Assembly (NCBI GenBank): GCA_025612375.1
Contig: JAAXKN010000004.1
Location: 159,059-223,058 of the forward strand
Source of the DNA: Ignavibacteria bacterium
GTDB taxonomy: Bacteria; Bacteroidota; Ignavibacteria; Ignavibacteriales; SURF-24
Length of the DNA: 64,000 nucleotides
Direction: 5' to 3'
Within the stretch, counting starts at the first letter, position 1, and each line of letters opens with the position of its first letter. This document shows, one piece after another, positions 28,207-35,857 of the stretch. A program made the translations under genes and the position numbers. The notes below the pieces were generated by a model. It was not told the origin of the DNA and did no database searches. It was given only the letters and a program-made list of their open reading frames with translations.

Positions 28207-29091
28207 CTACGCTGGGGAGTTTTGGACAGTGAGGCCTGTAGCCATAGAATAAGCCTCTGCCGCCTCCTGAATAGGAGTTAAAGCATCATGCAATGTGTTA
28301 TATGAACCCTCAGACAGTAATTCGTCCGCAATCTTTTTAATAAGCAGTAGTGCCGCCTTCGTCACAGATGCGCCCAGGCTAAGTCGGGCAACACCCAGGT
28401 CCTCCAGTTCTGCAACTGTAGGAGGAAGAGAGGGCGCATTGGTCGGGTTGGCAAGAATATTTATAGGGGCCGCAATTTCCTTAACCAAAGTAGAAATGTC
28501 TTCTCTTGACCAAATGCCGGGAACGAATATGCAGTCTGCCCCCGCCTCCCGGTATTTGTTGCCGCGTTCTATGGCATGCTTTAACCGGCCTGCGGGTGCT
28601 CCCGAAGAAGTAAGAAAAACATCAGTCCTTGCGTTAATAACAAGATGAAACCCCAGATTGTCCGATAGACTTCTGATTGCCTGCAGTCTTTCACAGAACT
28701 CCGGGATTTCTACTAATTCAGGACTGAGATTACGACTGTCTTCTATGTTTATTCCTACTATTCCGGTGGCAATAATTTTATCTATGCAGGATAAAATTTC
28801 ATCCGGATTATTTCCATAGCCGCCTTCAATATCTGCCGTGACCGGGATTTTTACCCTGCTTGCTATTTTCGCAAGGGTGTCCAACATTTCGCCGAATGGG
28901 ATCTTCTGACAGTCGGGGTATCCTAAAGATGCCGAAATACCCATGCTGGTTGTAGCAACAGCCTTAAAGCCCATAGCTTCCACCAGTTTTGAGCTTCCGG
29001 GGTCCCATGAGTTAAGCAGTACAAGAATTTCCTTCTGAGTATGAAGTTTTAAGAATGTTTCGGCCTTTGCTTTTTGATCCTGAGAAACCAT
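28207..29091 (-). CDS. Isocitrate lyase/PEP mutase-family protein
   Basis: A 294-residue TIM-barrel enzyme. The start at MVSQDQ is chosen because AGAAGGAGG precedes it; the frame is open 22 codons further but without a ribosome site. Family motifs are NSWDPGSSKLVEAMGF, TTSMGISASLGYPD and VTADIEGGYG, which coordinates Mg in this superfamily. The KKCGH motif of true isocitrate lyase is absent, so a 2-methylisocitrate-lyase or phosphonopyruvate-hydrolase type C-C or C-P cleavage is more likely. No prp or phosphonate genes are nearby. Confidence 0.87.
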   Translation of the reverse strand: MVSQDQKAKAETFLKLHTQKEILVLLNSWDPGSSKLVEAMGFKAVATTSMGISASLGYPDCQKIPFGEMLDTLAKIASRVKIPVTADIEGGYGNNPDEILSCIDKIIATGIVGINIEDSRNLSPELVEIPEFCERLQAIRSLSDNLGFHLVINARTDVFLTSSGAPAGRLKHAIERGNKYREAGADCIFVPGIWSREDISTLVKEIAAPINILANPTNAPSLPPTVAELEDLGVARLSLGASVTKAALLLIKKIADELLSEGSYNTLHDALTPIQEAAEAYSMATGLTVQNSPA

Positions 29092-29183
29092 GTATGTCCT
29101 CCTTCTATTATTAAAGGGAATATAATAAAATTCCAACAGGCAGTCGTGGCAGAACAAAAGATACTCGAAGGAGGCACAGGTGG

Positions 29184-29534
29184 TTATGAAGTAAGCTTCA
29201 GTATCCTGGTTGGATGGCTTAGCTTAAAGTCTTTGCTCTCTCTGGCCTTGGATGGATTCAGGATCTTGGCGAGTCTTCCCTTATAGCCCCTTGTATAGCT
29301 TCTTACCCTTGCATCAAATTGGACTCTGTCACCTTCTTTAAGATTTAACTTCTCAAAACCTCTTGTTAAATTGAACCAAAGGTGATCTGTTATAAACTTT
29401 CCGGAGCTGTCGTGAATTTTCTTAAGTAAAACCGTTTCTTCTGTCCCCTTGTAGCCATTTTTTACACCAAAGCGGACAAATTCTGCAAAGAAAGTCTGGC
29501 GTTCACCGTCAATGGCTCCTAATCTGTCTCTCAT
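29184..29534 (-). CDS. Conserved-looking small protein, possible OB fold
   Basis: A 116-residue basic protein (motifs MRDRLGAIDGERQTF, FVRFGVKNGYKG, DHLWFNLTRGF, EGDRVQFDARV, then a lysine/arginine-rich tail KLSHPTRI). The strand pattern with EGDRVQFDARV suggests an OB-like nucleic-acid-binding fold, which is inference. The start sits about 65 bases downstream of a copy of the dispersed promoter repeat. No family name is claimed. Confidence 0.7.
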   Translation of the reverse strand: MRDRLGAIDGERQTFFAEFVRFGVKNGYKGTEETVLLKKIHDSSGKFITDHLWFNLTRGFEKLNLKEGDRVQFDARVRSYTRGYKGRLAKILNPSKARESKDFKLSHPTRILKLTS

Positions 29535-29876
29535 ATAATTTCAGCTTCCTGAAGTTTATTTGATTTATTAAATAAAATACTACTTTCCCGGAACTACGTC
29601 TATGCGAATTTAGCTAAAATTTACGTAAGGCCGAAGCACTTCTTTTCAGGCAGCTGACTGATGGTTCGGGAGGAAAAGTTCTTGTACAAAGTGAAAACGG
29701 TTATCCCTATACTAACCGGAAAAGGAGCAGGTATATGTATATTCCAGAGTGCAGAGTATAGCTATTGAGCCAATAGCCGCACGTACCTTCTACGCGGTAA
29801 TATCAGGTTAAATAGACTTGTTTTTATTTAAAAACCTGGATACTATCGGGTATGTAACACGATAGGTGAGATAAAA
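29535..29876. other. Intergenic region with promoter copy
   Basis: Holds one copy of the dispersed promoter repeat (29605-29635, minus strand). The rest shows no gene, apart from a plus-strand frame of about 40 codons without a start near 29628-29760. The promoter of the cytochrome gene must lie near the right end; a short CTATCG/CGATAG inverted repeat lies at about 29844-29864. Confidence 0.5.
29605..29635 (-). promoter_or_regulatory. Dispersed promoter repeat, copy 1
   Basis: On the minus strand TTCG (29635-29632), 19 bases, then TAAATTCG (29612-29605), followed by CATAGACG. It fits the Bacteroidota -33/-7 pattern (TTTG, about 19-20 bases, TAnnTTTG) and drives the small gene starting at 29534. 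Confidence 0.7.
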
Positions 29877-30341
29877 ATGGAAAATATAAAAACAAAAAGT
29901 AAAAAGATTAAGGACATACTATTATATGCCTTAATTACAATGTTTTTATTCCCCGTGGGGAGTATACTAATAATTAATGATCTATTTTCACAGGAAAATC
30001 CCCAGGTTGGGGGAACAAGTTGGGTGGCTCCTGAGAGTGCCAATAAACTAATAAATCCTCTTAAAGGTAATACTAAAGCAATTAAAGAAGGGAAGTCTTT
30101 GTTTACTACCTACTGTGTGAGTTGTCACGGCAATAAGGGTGAAGGTAACGGGGTTGCAGCTGCTTCGCTGACACCCAAGCCCAAAAACTTAACTGCCAAA
30201 CAGGTTCAGGATCAGACCGATGGAGCTATATATTGGAAAATAACAACTGGAAAGCCTCCAATGATTTCCTGGCAGTCTACTCTGTCTGATAAACAACGCT
30301 GGTCGTTAGTAAATTATATTCGTGAGTTAGGGAAAAAATAA
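29877..30341 (+). CDS. Membrane-anchored or exported cytochrome c
   Basis: A 154-residue class I cytochrome c. An N-terminal hydrophobic helix (about 14-34) serves as signal or anchor. The haem motif is CVSCH (Cys80, Cys83, His84), with GNKGEGNG after it and the likely axial Met129 in KPPMISW, then the C-terminal helix RWSLVNYIREL. It is an electron carrier in the periplasm. The gene for a haem-bearing porin-like protein starts 21 bp later, so the pair probably works together at the outer membrane. Confidence 0.9.
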   Translation: MENIKTKSKKIKDILLYALITMFLFPVGSILIINDLFSQENPQVGGTSWVAPESANKLINPLKGNTKAIKEGKSLFTTYCVSCHGNKGEGNGVAAASLTPKPKNLTAKQVQDQTDGAIYWKITTGKPPMISWQSTLSDKQRWSLVNYIRELGKK

Positions 30342-30362
30342 GCAAATTGAAAGAGGTGGTAT

Positions 30363-31688
30363 ATGAAAACATACAGACAATTTGTTTTATTGCCTGCCTT
30401 TGCTGCTGTTTTTATTGCTTTGTTTATAGATTCACTTATTACATATGCAATCCCAAGTTTTGCACGGCAAACTAACTTACCATGTAATACTTGTCACTCC
30501 ATATTTCCTGAACTTACAGTATTCGGAAGGCAATTTAAGAGAATGGGATACTCTCTGGTTGGTGTAAGTTCTATTCAGGCAACCTCTGATAGTGAAACTG
30601 TTATAATGCGTTTACCTAATAGTCCTCCTGTTTCAGGTATGATCATGGCCTCATTCTCTCATGAAAATAAAGAGCAACCTGGTGCACAAAATGGTAATTT
30701 CTCCTTCCCGCAGCAGTTAAGCCTATTCCTGGCTGGCTCTCTGACCCCAAAGATAGGTGGATTTTTTCAGATAACCTATGATCAACAAAGTGGAACAATT
30801 GGTATGGATAATGCAGACTTGCGGTATGCCGATCAGACTGAACTTTTTTCTGAGGGATTTGTCTACGGAATAGATATAAACAATAACCCAACTGTCCAGG
30901 ACCTTTGGAATAGTTTACCAGCCTGGATATTTCCTTTCGCAGCTTCGGCCACATCTCCTGCTCCTGCAGCAGCAACCTTAATTGAAGGAGGGCTGGCTCA
31001 AAAAGTTATTGGCTTGGGAATTTATAGCCTTTGGAATGATTTGCTTTATGCTGAGGTAACTTTATATAAAACAGCAATTCAGGGAGGGCATAATCCTCCT
31101 GATAGCTCTTCGAATGGCGTGCTGAAAAGTGTAGCTCCATATTGGCGGGTAGCACTTCAGAGGCAAATTAGCGATAATTATGTTGAAGTAGGCACTTTCG
31201 GTATGGCTGCAAATCAGTTTGCTGCAGGCGTTACAGGGCTTACAAATAAATATACTGATATAGGTTTTGATCTTAATTTTGAAAAACCTCTGGGTGGAAA
31301 CATTTTAACAGTCCATGGATCTTATATCCATGAAACACTTTCTCCTGATTCAGCACTGAGTGCTTCAACAGCATTAAACTCATTCAATATTAATGGGAAT
31401 ATCATTCTGCATTCACAGATAGGATTCTCGCTGGGTTATTTTTCAATAACAGGAGATAACAATCCCGCACTAAATGCGCCGGTAAGCGTTAGCGGCAGTG
31501 CTAGTGGATCTCCAAATAGTAGTGGACTTGCTTTTGAATTTGATTATCTGCCCTGGCTTAATACTAAATTAGCACTTCAATACATCGCATATAATAAGTT
31601 CAATGGCGGCACAAGCAACTATGATGGTTCAGGTCGAAACGCATCCGACAATAATACATTATATTTATTAACCTGGGTAGCTTTCTGA
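30363..31688 (+). CDS. Outer-membrane protein with N-terminal c-type haem motif (porin-cytochrome)
   Basis: A 441-residue exported protein. The signal peptide is followed by a single haem site CNTCH (Cys41, Cys44, His45) in the recognisable context NLPCNTCHSIFPELTVFGRQF, then about 380 residues of alternating beta strands ending in an aromatic residue (LLTWVAF), typical of an outer membrane barrel. A haem at the mouth of a barrel suggests transfer of electrons across the outer membrane or a haem-dependent outer-membrane function; this is inference, since the family has no settled role. A ribosome site GAGGTGGT precedes the start. It is cotranscribed with the cytochrome c gene. Confidence 0.8.
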   Translation: MKTYRQFVLLPAFAAVFIALFIDSLITYAIPSFARQTNLPCNTCHSIFPELTVFGRQFKRMGYSLVGVSSIQATSDSETVIMRLPNSPPVSGMIMASFSHENKEQPGAQNGNFSFPQQLSLFLAGSLTPKIGGFFQITYDQQSGTIGMDNADLRYADQTELFSEGFVYGIDINNNPTVQDLWNSLPAWIFPFAASATSPAPAAATLIEGGLAQKVIGLGIYSLWNDLLYAEVTLYKTAIQGGHNPPDSSSNGVLKSVAPYWRVALQRQISDNYVEVGTFGMAANQFAAGVTGLTNKYTDIGFDLNFEKPLGGNILTVHGSYIHETLSPDSALSASTALNSFNINGNIILHSQIGFSLGYFSITGDNNPALNAPVSVSGSASGSPNSSGLAFEFDYLPWLNTKLALQYIAYNKFNGGTSNYDGSGRNASDNNTLYLLTWVAF

Positions 31689-31782
31689 GGAAGTTTTGGA
31701 TAGATATACCTCCGAACTCCGGGGCTTGCGTAAAGTCCCGGAGCAAGTAGAAGCACTAAGTTAAAAACTCATTGGATTTTGG

Positions 31783-32910
31783 CTACAAGACTTTTTTGTA
31801 GCATCTTCTTCTTTTATGCTGACGGTTTTCAAAAAACCTCCATTGGGCCTGCACCTTCGAATTGACCTCAAGCTCTCGGTTTGTTTCCACAATTTCAATT
31901 TTATTTTTAACAAACACTTTATTCACTTCATGTATCAGAATTGCGTTTACGCCTTTGTTCTGCATTTCAGGGCTGACGGCGGTAAGATACAGATCCGCCT
32001 TTCTGCTTTTTTTCATTGCCTTTAAGATGCGGATAAAACCAAAAGGAAATAACCTGCCATTGCTTTTCAGTAGAGCCTCGGATAAAGATGGCATAGTAAT
32101 ACCGAATGCCACAACTTTATTATCGCTGTTGAGAACAACAGGAACGTACTCCGGCATAATATAGCCGAAATATTGTTTTACATACATGTCAATCTGCTTA
32201 TCTGAAAGTTCAACAAAGCCATATAGATTTTTGTAGGCTTCATTAAGCAGGGCAAAAATTTCGTGAGCATAAGGGAGCAGTTCTTTAGCCTTCTTAACTC
32301 TCAGTACTGTAAGATTGTTCCTTTTAAGCGCAATTTGAGCTATTCTTTGAACCGTTTCATTTATTCCTGAGTTCATAGTAACTTCATATTCTACCCAGTC
32401 AGCCTCTTTTGCATAACCCGATTTTTCGATGTGTCCGGCATAATATGGATAATTATATATTGCACCCAGAGTACCTGTTTCTTCAAATCCTTCGATCAGT
32501 GTGCCCTCACCATCCATATCTGTAAAACCCAGGGGGCCATGAATACACTCCATACCGTTTGACTTTGCCCAGGCTTCGGCTGCAGATAAGAGCGCTGAAG
32601 ATACTTCCGGATCGTCTATAAAATCGAACCATCCAAAGCGCGCAGATTTTGCGTCCCACCTTTCATTATACCTCCTGTTAATAATGCAGGCTATTCTTCC
32701 GGCTATTTTCCCATTCTTATAAGCCAGCCAGTATTTAGAACTGCAGAAATCGAAAGCCGGATTTTTGTCCTTTCTCAGGGAGAAAAGCTCATCTGAACGT
32801 ATTGGAGGGACCCAAAATTTATTCCCATTATATAACTGATATTGAAATGAAACAAATTGTTTCAACTCATCTAAGCTATTGACTTCTTTAAGCTCAATCT
32901 GGTTATTCAT
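31783..32910 (-). CDS. GNAT-like acetyltransferase-family protein
   Basis: A 375-residue protein of a large uncharacterised Bacteroidota family with a GNAT-type fold (motifs KFWVPPIRSDE, GRIACIINRRYNE, FGWFDFIDD, GPLGFTDMDGEG) ending in the typical WRFFENRQHKRRRCYKKVL. It has two GNAT-like halves and no signal peptide. The substrate is unknown. The start is about 100 bases downstream of a dispersed promoter repeat. Confidence 0.82.
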   Translation of the reverse strand: MNNQIELKEVNSLDELKQFVSFQYQLYNGNKFWVPPIRSDELFSLRKDKNPAFDFCSSKYWLAYKNGKIAGRIACIINRRYNERWDAKSARFGWFDFIDDPEVSSALLSAAEAWAKSNGMECIHGPLGFTDMDGEGTLIEGFEETGTLGAIYNYPYYAGHIEKSGYAKEADWVEYEVTMNSGINETVQRIAQIALKRNNLTVLRVKKAKELLPYAHEIFALLNEAYKNLYGFVELSDKQIDMYVKQYFGYIMPEYVPVVLNSDNKVVAFGITMPSLSEALLKSNGRLFPFGFIRILKAMKKSRKADLYLTAVSPEMQNKGVNAILIHEVNKVFVKNKIEIVETNRELEVNSKVQAQWRFFENRQHKRRRCYKKVL

Positions 32911-33007
32911 ACGCTGTAGATATCCTTATTATTCTGTTTTAAAATCATGCCTTCAACCGAGCAATGCAAAAATAACAACTATCTGTCCTTGTTCAAAATT
33001 TGTCCCC

Positions 33008-33038
33008 GGAATTTAATTTAATATCGCATAAACCCGAA
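33008..33038 (-). promoter_or_regulatory. Dispersed promoter repeat, copy 2
   Basis: TTCG (33038-33035), 19 bases, TAAATTCC (33015-33008), then a leader with CAAATTTTGAACAAGGACAG on the minus strand. Upstream of the GNAT-like gene. Confidence 0.65.
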
Positions 33039-33169
33039 GTATTCGTTTCTTATCTTTTAAGATAACCAATGTCATTTAGCCTTCGCATAAATCCCTTTAC
33101 AAATACAAATATTATAAGAATATTAAAAATAAACTGTTTCTGACGTTAAACTTTTAAGGATGCAATTAA

Positions 33170-33763
33170 ATGAGAAAAATAATCGTTCTATCTATGATTA
33201 CATTGGATGGTGTTATGCAGGCACCTGGCGGACCTGAGGAAGATATATCAGGCGGTTTCAAATATGGCGGTTGGACTGCACCTTTTGCCAACGAAGATTC
33301 CGGTAAGGCAATGGAAAAGCAGCTGCAACCTGCAGATCTTCTTCTGGGCAGAAAAACATTTGAGATCTTTGCCTCTTACTGGCCTGGACATGCGGACATT
33401 TGGCCAGGGATCAATGAAGTCACAAAATATGTCCTGAGCGGGACCATGGAAAAGTCGGACTGGAAAAACTCAGTTTTCCTCAAAAGCCTGGCGGATATTG
33501 AAAAACTCAAAAATTCAAATGGTTCGGACATCAAAGTCTGGGGCAGCAGCAGGCTCGTTCAGCTGTTGCTGAAGCATGATTTAGTGGACGAATTCTGGCT
33601 CAACATTTACCCTTTGACTCTTGGTATGGGAAAGAAGTTGTTTGACGATGGCCCTTTTCCGGCAGCATTTACATTAATAGAAAGTTATGTTGCACCAAAC
33701 GGTGTAATTACAGCCAATTACAAGCGGGCTGGGGAAGTCAAAACAGGTACTGTTGGAGCTTGA
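33170..33763 (+). CDS. RibD C-terminal/dihydrofolate reductase-like protein
   Basis: A 197-residue single-domain protein of the RibD-C/DHFR-like family: IIVLSMITLDGVMQAPGGPEED at the N-terminus, LLGRKTFE for the nucleotide loop, VWGSSRLVQLLLKHDLVDE and YPLTLGMGKKLF. Such proteins are probably NADPH-dependent reductases but rarely have a known substrate. The start is preceded by AAGGATG. Not folA by length or motifs. Monocistronic. Confidence 0.88.
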   Translation: MRKIIVLSMITLDGVMQAPGGPEEDISGGFKYGGWTAPFANEDSGKAMEKQLQPADLLLGRKTFEIFASYWPGHADIWPGINEVTKYVLSGTMEKSDWKNSVFLKSLADIEKLKNSNGSDIKVWGSSRLVQLLLKHDLVDEFWLNIYPLTLGMGKKLFDDGPFPAAFTLIESYVAPNGVITANYKRAGEVKTGTVGA

Positions 33764-33906
33764 GGCTGCTGACATGTTAAGAATTCCCCGGATAAGCTTA
33801 AATATCTTCACCAGTTGCTTTAGTCTTTTATCATTTGTCGGCATTGGCGGCTGATAATTGCAAATTCCGGCAAAACGGAAAAGAATTGTAAGATATAATA
33901 ATGCTC

Positions 33907-34227
33907 TTACTGATAGTTAACTGCAGCAAGGTGTTCATAATGCTGTGAATGAGAATCGAACCGTTTTAACAGAAGTTGTGCTTTGGGAGGGACATATGCC
34001 TTAGTATAGTCTTCCCCTACGAATTCTTTTACATCATTAATTCCGTCAAACTTCATTATTGTTATGAATTCAACTTCTTCCGTTTGCTCCCTTTTCAGCA
34101 GTTCAATTCCTCTGTAACCTTTGATGTTCTTCCCTTCAATGCTTTTCCATACTTCCTCATAAAGTAATTTTTCATACTTATCAGCATTTTCGGGTGTGGT
34201 AAAGCCGTGCCATATTCTTACTATCAT
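33907..34227 (-). CDS. Small antibiotic-biosynthesis-monooxygenase-like (ABM) protein
   Basis: A 106-residue alpha/beta dimeric-barrel protein: VRIWHGFTTPENADKYE at the start, GYRGIELLKRE and VEFITIMKFDG. The ABM fold holds monooxygenases and small binding proteins; catalysis here is not provable. It lies about 48 bp upstream of the class C beta-lactamase-like gene and reads in the opposite order to it only by position, both being on the minus strand. Confidence 0.75.
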   Translation of the reverse strand: MIVRIWHGFTTPENADKYEKLLYEEVWKSIEGKNIKGYRGIELLKREQTEEVEFITIMKFDGINDVKEFVGEDYTKAYVPPKAQLLLKRFDSHSQHYEHLAAVNYQ

Positions 34228-34275
34228 TTTAGCTCCTAAATTTGTAAAGAATGTGAATTTTCGTCAATTATCTGT

Positions 34276-35532
34276 TTATTCAATTATCGACTTATATACC
34301 AATTCCCTGAATTCTTTAAAAACCGGATAATGAAAATTTGGAACAAATTGTGTCATGAATATTAATATCAAATCTTTTTCAGGATCAATATAAAAATAGG
34401 TATTTGCAGATCCTGACCACCAATAAGAACCGGCAGAGCCGGTAAAAACCGGTTGGTTATTGCTCTTTACAACCGCAAAACCGAATCCGAATCCCATTCC
34501 GGATAGCATTGGCCCAAAAAAGCTGTCATCAGGCATTATCTCATCTGATATCTGATCCGAAGTCATTAGCTCAACGGTTTTACTTTTTAAGATTCTTATC
34601 CCGTTATAGATCCCTTTATTGAGCAGCATCTGCGAAAAAATCATATAATCTTTTGCAGTCGAAATAAGCCCCCCGTTTCCTGAGAAGAACTTTACTTTTG
34701 CCGTCACATTATTTACCTCGGGATCCGTCAGAGCTTTAATCCCTCCCGAATCAGCAGGGCAGAATACCGCTGCAACCCGGTTCAGTTTTTCTACTGGAAC
34801 ATAATAACCCGTCTCTTCCATTTGCAAGGGTACAAATATTCTTTCTCTTAAAAACTGGTCAAAAGGCTTCCCCGAAATAACTTCTACAAGATAAGCAATT
34901 ACATCCGATGACCTGCTGTAATTCCACCTCGTACCGGGCTGATATAATAAAGGAATTTTTGACAACTTCTGTATCATATCCTTTAACGTCCCGCCGGAAA
35001 GATTAGAAGCCCTGTAGATGGAATCAACAGGATTACTCTCACCGCCACTGGCCAAACCGGATGTATGCATAAGGAGGTTGCGGATTGTCATCGGTTTGGC
35101 CTGTTCCTCAAGCTTTATTCCGTCTCTATCAATTCCAGAAAATACTTTTAAGTCTTTAAATTCAGGAATATATTTAGAAACAGGATCATTTAATTTAAAA
35201 CGGCCTTCATCAAACAATATCATTAAAGCCGCACTCGTGACGGGCTTGGTCATAGAGGCTATTCTGAAAAATGCATTTAGCTGCATGGGTTTTCCAACAT
35301 CCATCATTCCAAACTTTTCAAAACTAACAACTTTCCCATGACGGGCAATCATTGTTATAATGCCCGGAAGTTTCTTCTCATCAACATATTTCTGCATCAA
35401 AGTATTCACAATGCCTATACTGTCTGATGAGAATCCGGTTTCCCCGGGTTTTGATAATGGCAATATGGTTCCCTGCTGCGGATATCCATTAGTGTAAATA
35501 AGAAATAGAAAAAATATCAGAGCGTTTCTCAT
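34276..35532 (-). CDS. Exported serine beta-lactamase-like hydrolase (class C fold)
   Basis: A 418-residue exported protein with signal peptide (ALIFFLFLIYTNGYPQ). Family motifs: SxxK as Ser93-M-T-Lys96 in ASMTKPVTSAAL, a Tyr motif in WNYSRSSDVIAYL (the usual Asn is replaced by Arg), and a late HxG-like region GSAGSYWWSG. This family holds esterases and D-aminopeptidases as well as beta-lactamases, so resistance is not implied. The start follows a dispersed promoter repeat by about 75 bases. Confidence 0.85.
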   Translation of the reverse strand: MRNALIFFLFLIYTNGYPQQGTILPLSKPGETGFSSDSIGIVNTLMQKYVDEKKLPGIITMIARHGKVVSFEKFGMMDVGKPMQLNAFFRIASMTKPVTSAALMILFDEGRFKLNDPVSKYIPEFKDLKVFSGIDRDGIKLEEQAKPMTIRNLLMHTSGLASGGESNPVDSIYRASNLSGGTLKDMIQKLSKIPLLYQPGTRWNYSRSSDVIAYLVEVISGKPFDQFLRERIFVPLQMEETGYYVPVEKLNRVAAVFCPADSGGIKALTDPEVNNVTAKVKFFSGNGGLISTAKDYMIFSQMLLNKGIYNGIRILKSKTVELMTSDQISDEIMPDDSFFGPMLSGMGFGFGFAVVKSNNQPVFTGSAGSYWWSGSANTYFYIDPEKDLILIFMTQFVPNFHYPVFKEFRELVYKSIIE

Positions 35533-35604
35533 TTTAAGCCCGAAGTTAAATGCTGATAGATTTCTGTTTATTTAGCGCTATCCCTACCCAAAATCATATG
35601 CTTG

Positions 35605-35635
35605 TAAGTTTAGCCAAAATTCACATATTATAGAA
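35605..35635 (-). promoter_or_regulatory. Dispersed promoter repeat, copy 3
   Basis: TTCT (35635-35632), 19 bases, TAAACTTA (35612-35605), then a leader with GATTTTGGGTAGGGATAG. It faces the beta-lactamase-like gene. The rest of this 325 bp divergent region may carry a plus-strand -33/-7 pair for the TonB receptor (TTTG at 35708, TATTATTG at 35730). Confidence 0.55.
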
Positions 35636-35857
35636 GGAATTATTCCTATTTGTCTAATGCAATTTATAACAATTACAATAAATATGTTAAAATTTCCGTT
35701 AAACTTTTTTGAATTTTACTTTGTCGAACTATTATTGAAACAAACTCACACATTTTGTCCTTTAATGCTTGTTTAGTATCCGGATAATGCGGTATTTTAA
35801 CCGGTTAATTTTTCAAGTTTTTGTACAGATTTTTATACCAGATTATTGAGGATATTC

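Noticed and set aside
34276..35532. Antibiotic-resistance beta-lactamase
   Set aside because: The SxxK-family fold is clear, but the Tyr motif is YSR rather than YxN and the context is not a resistance locus; more likely an esterase or peptidase.
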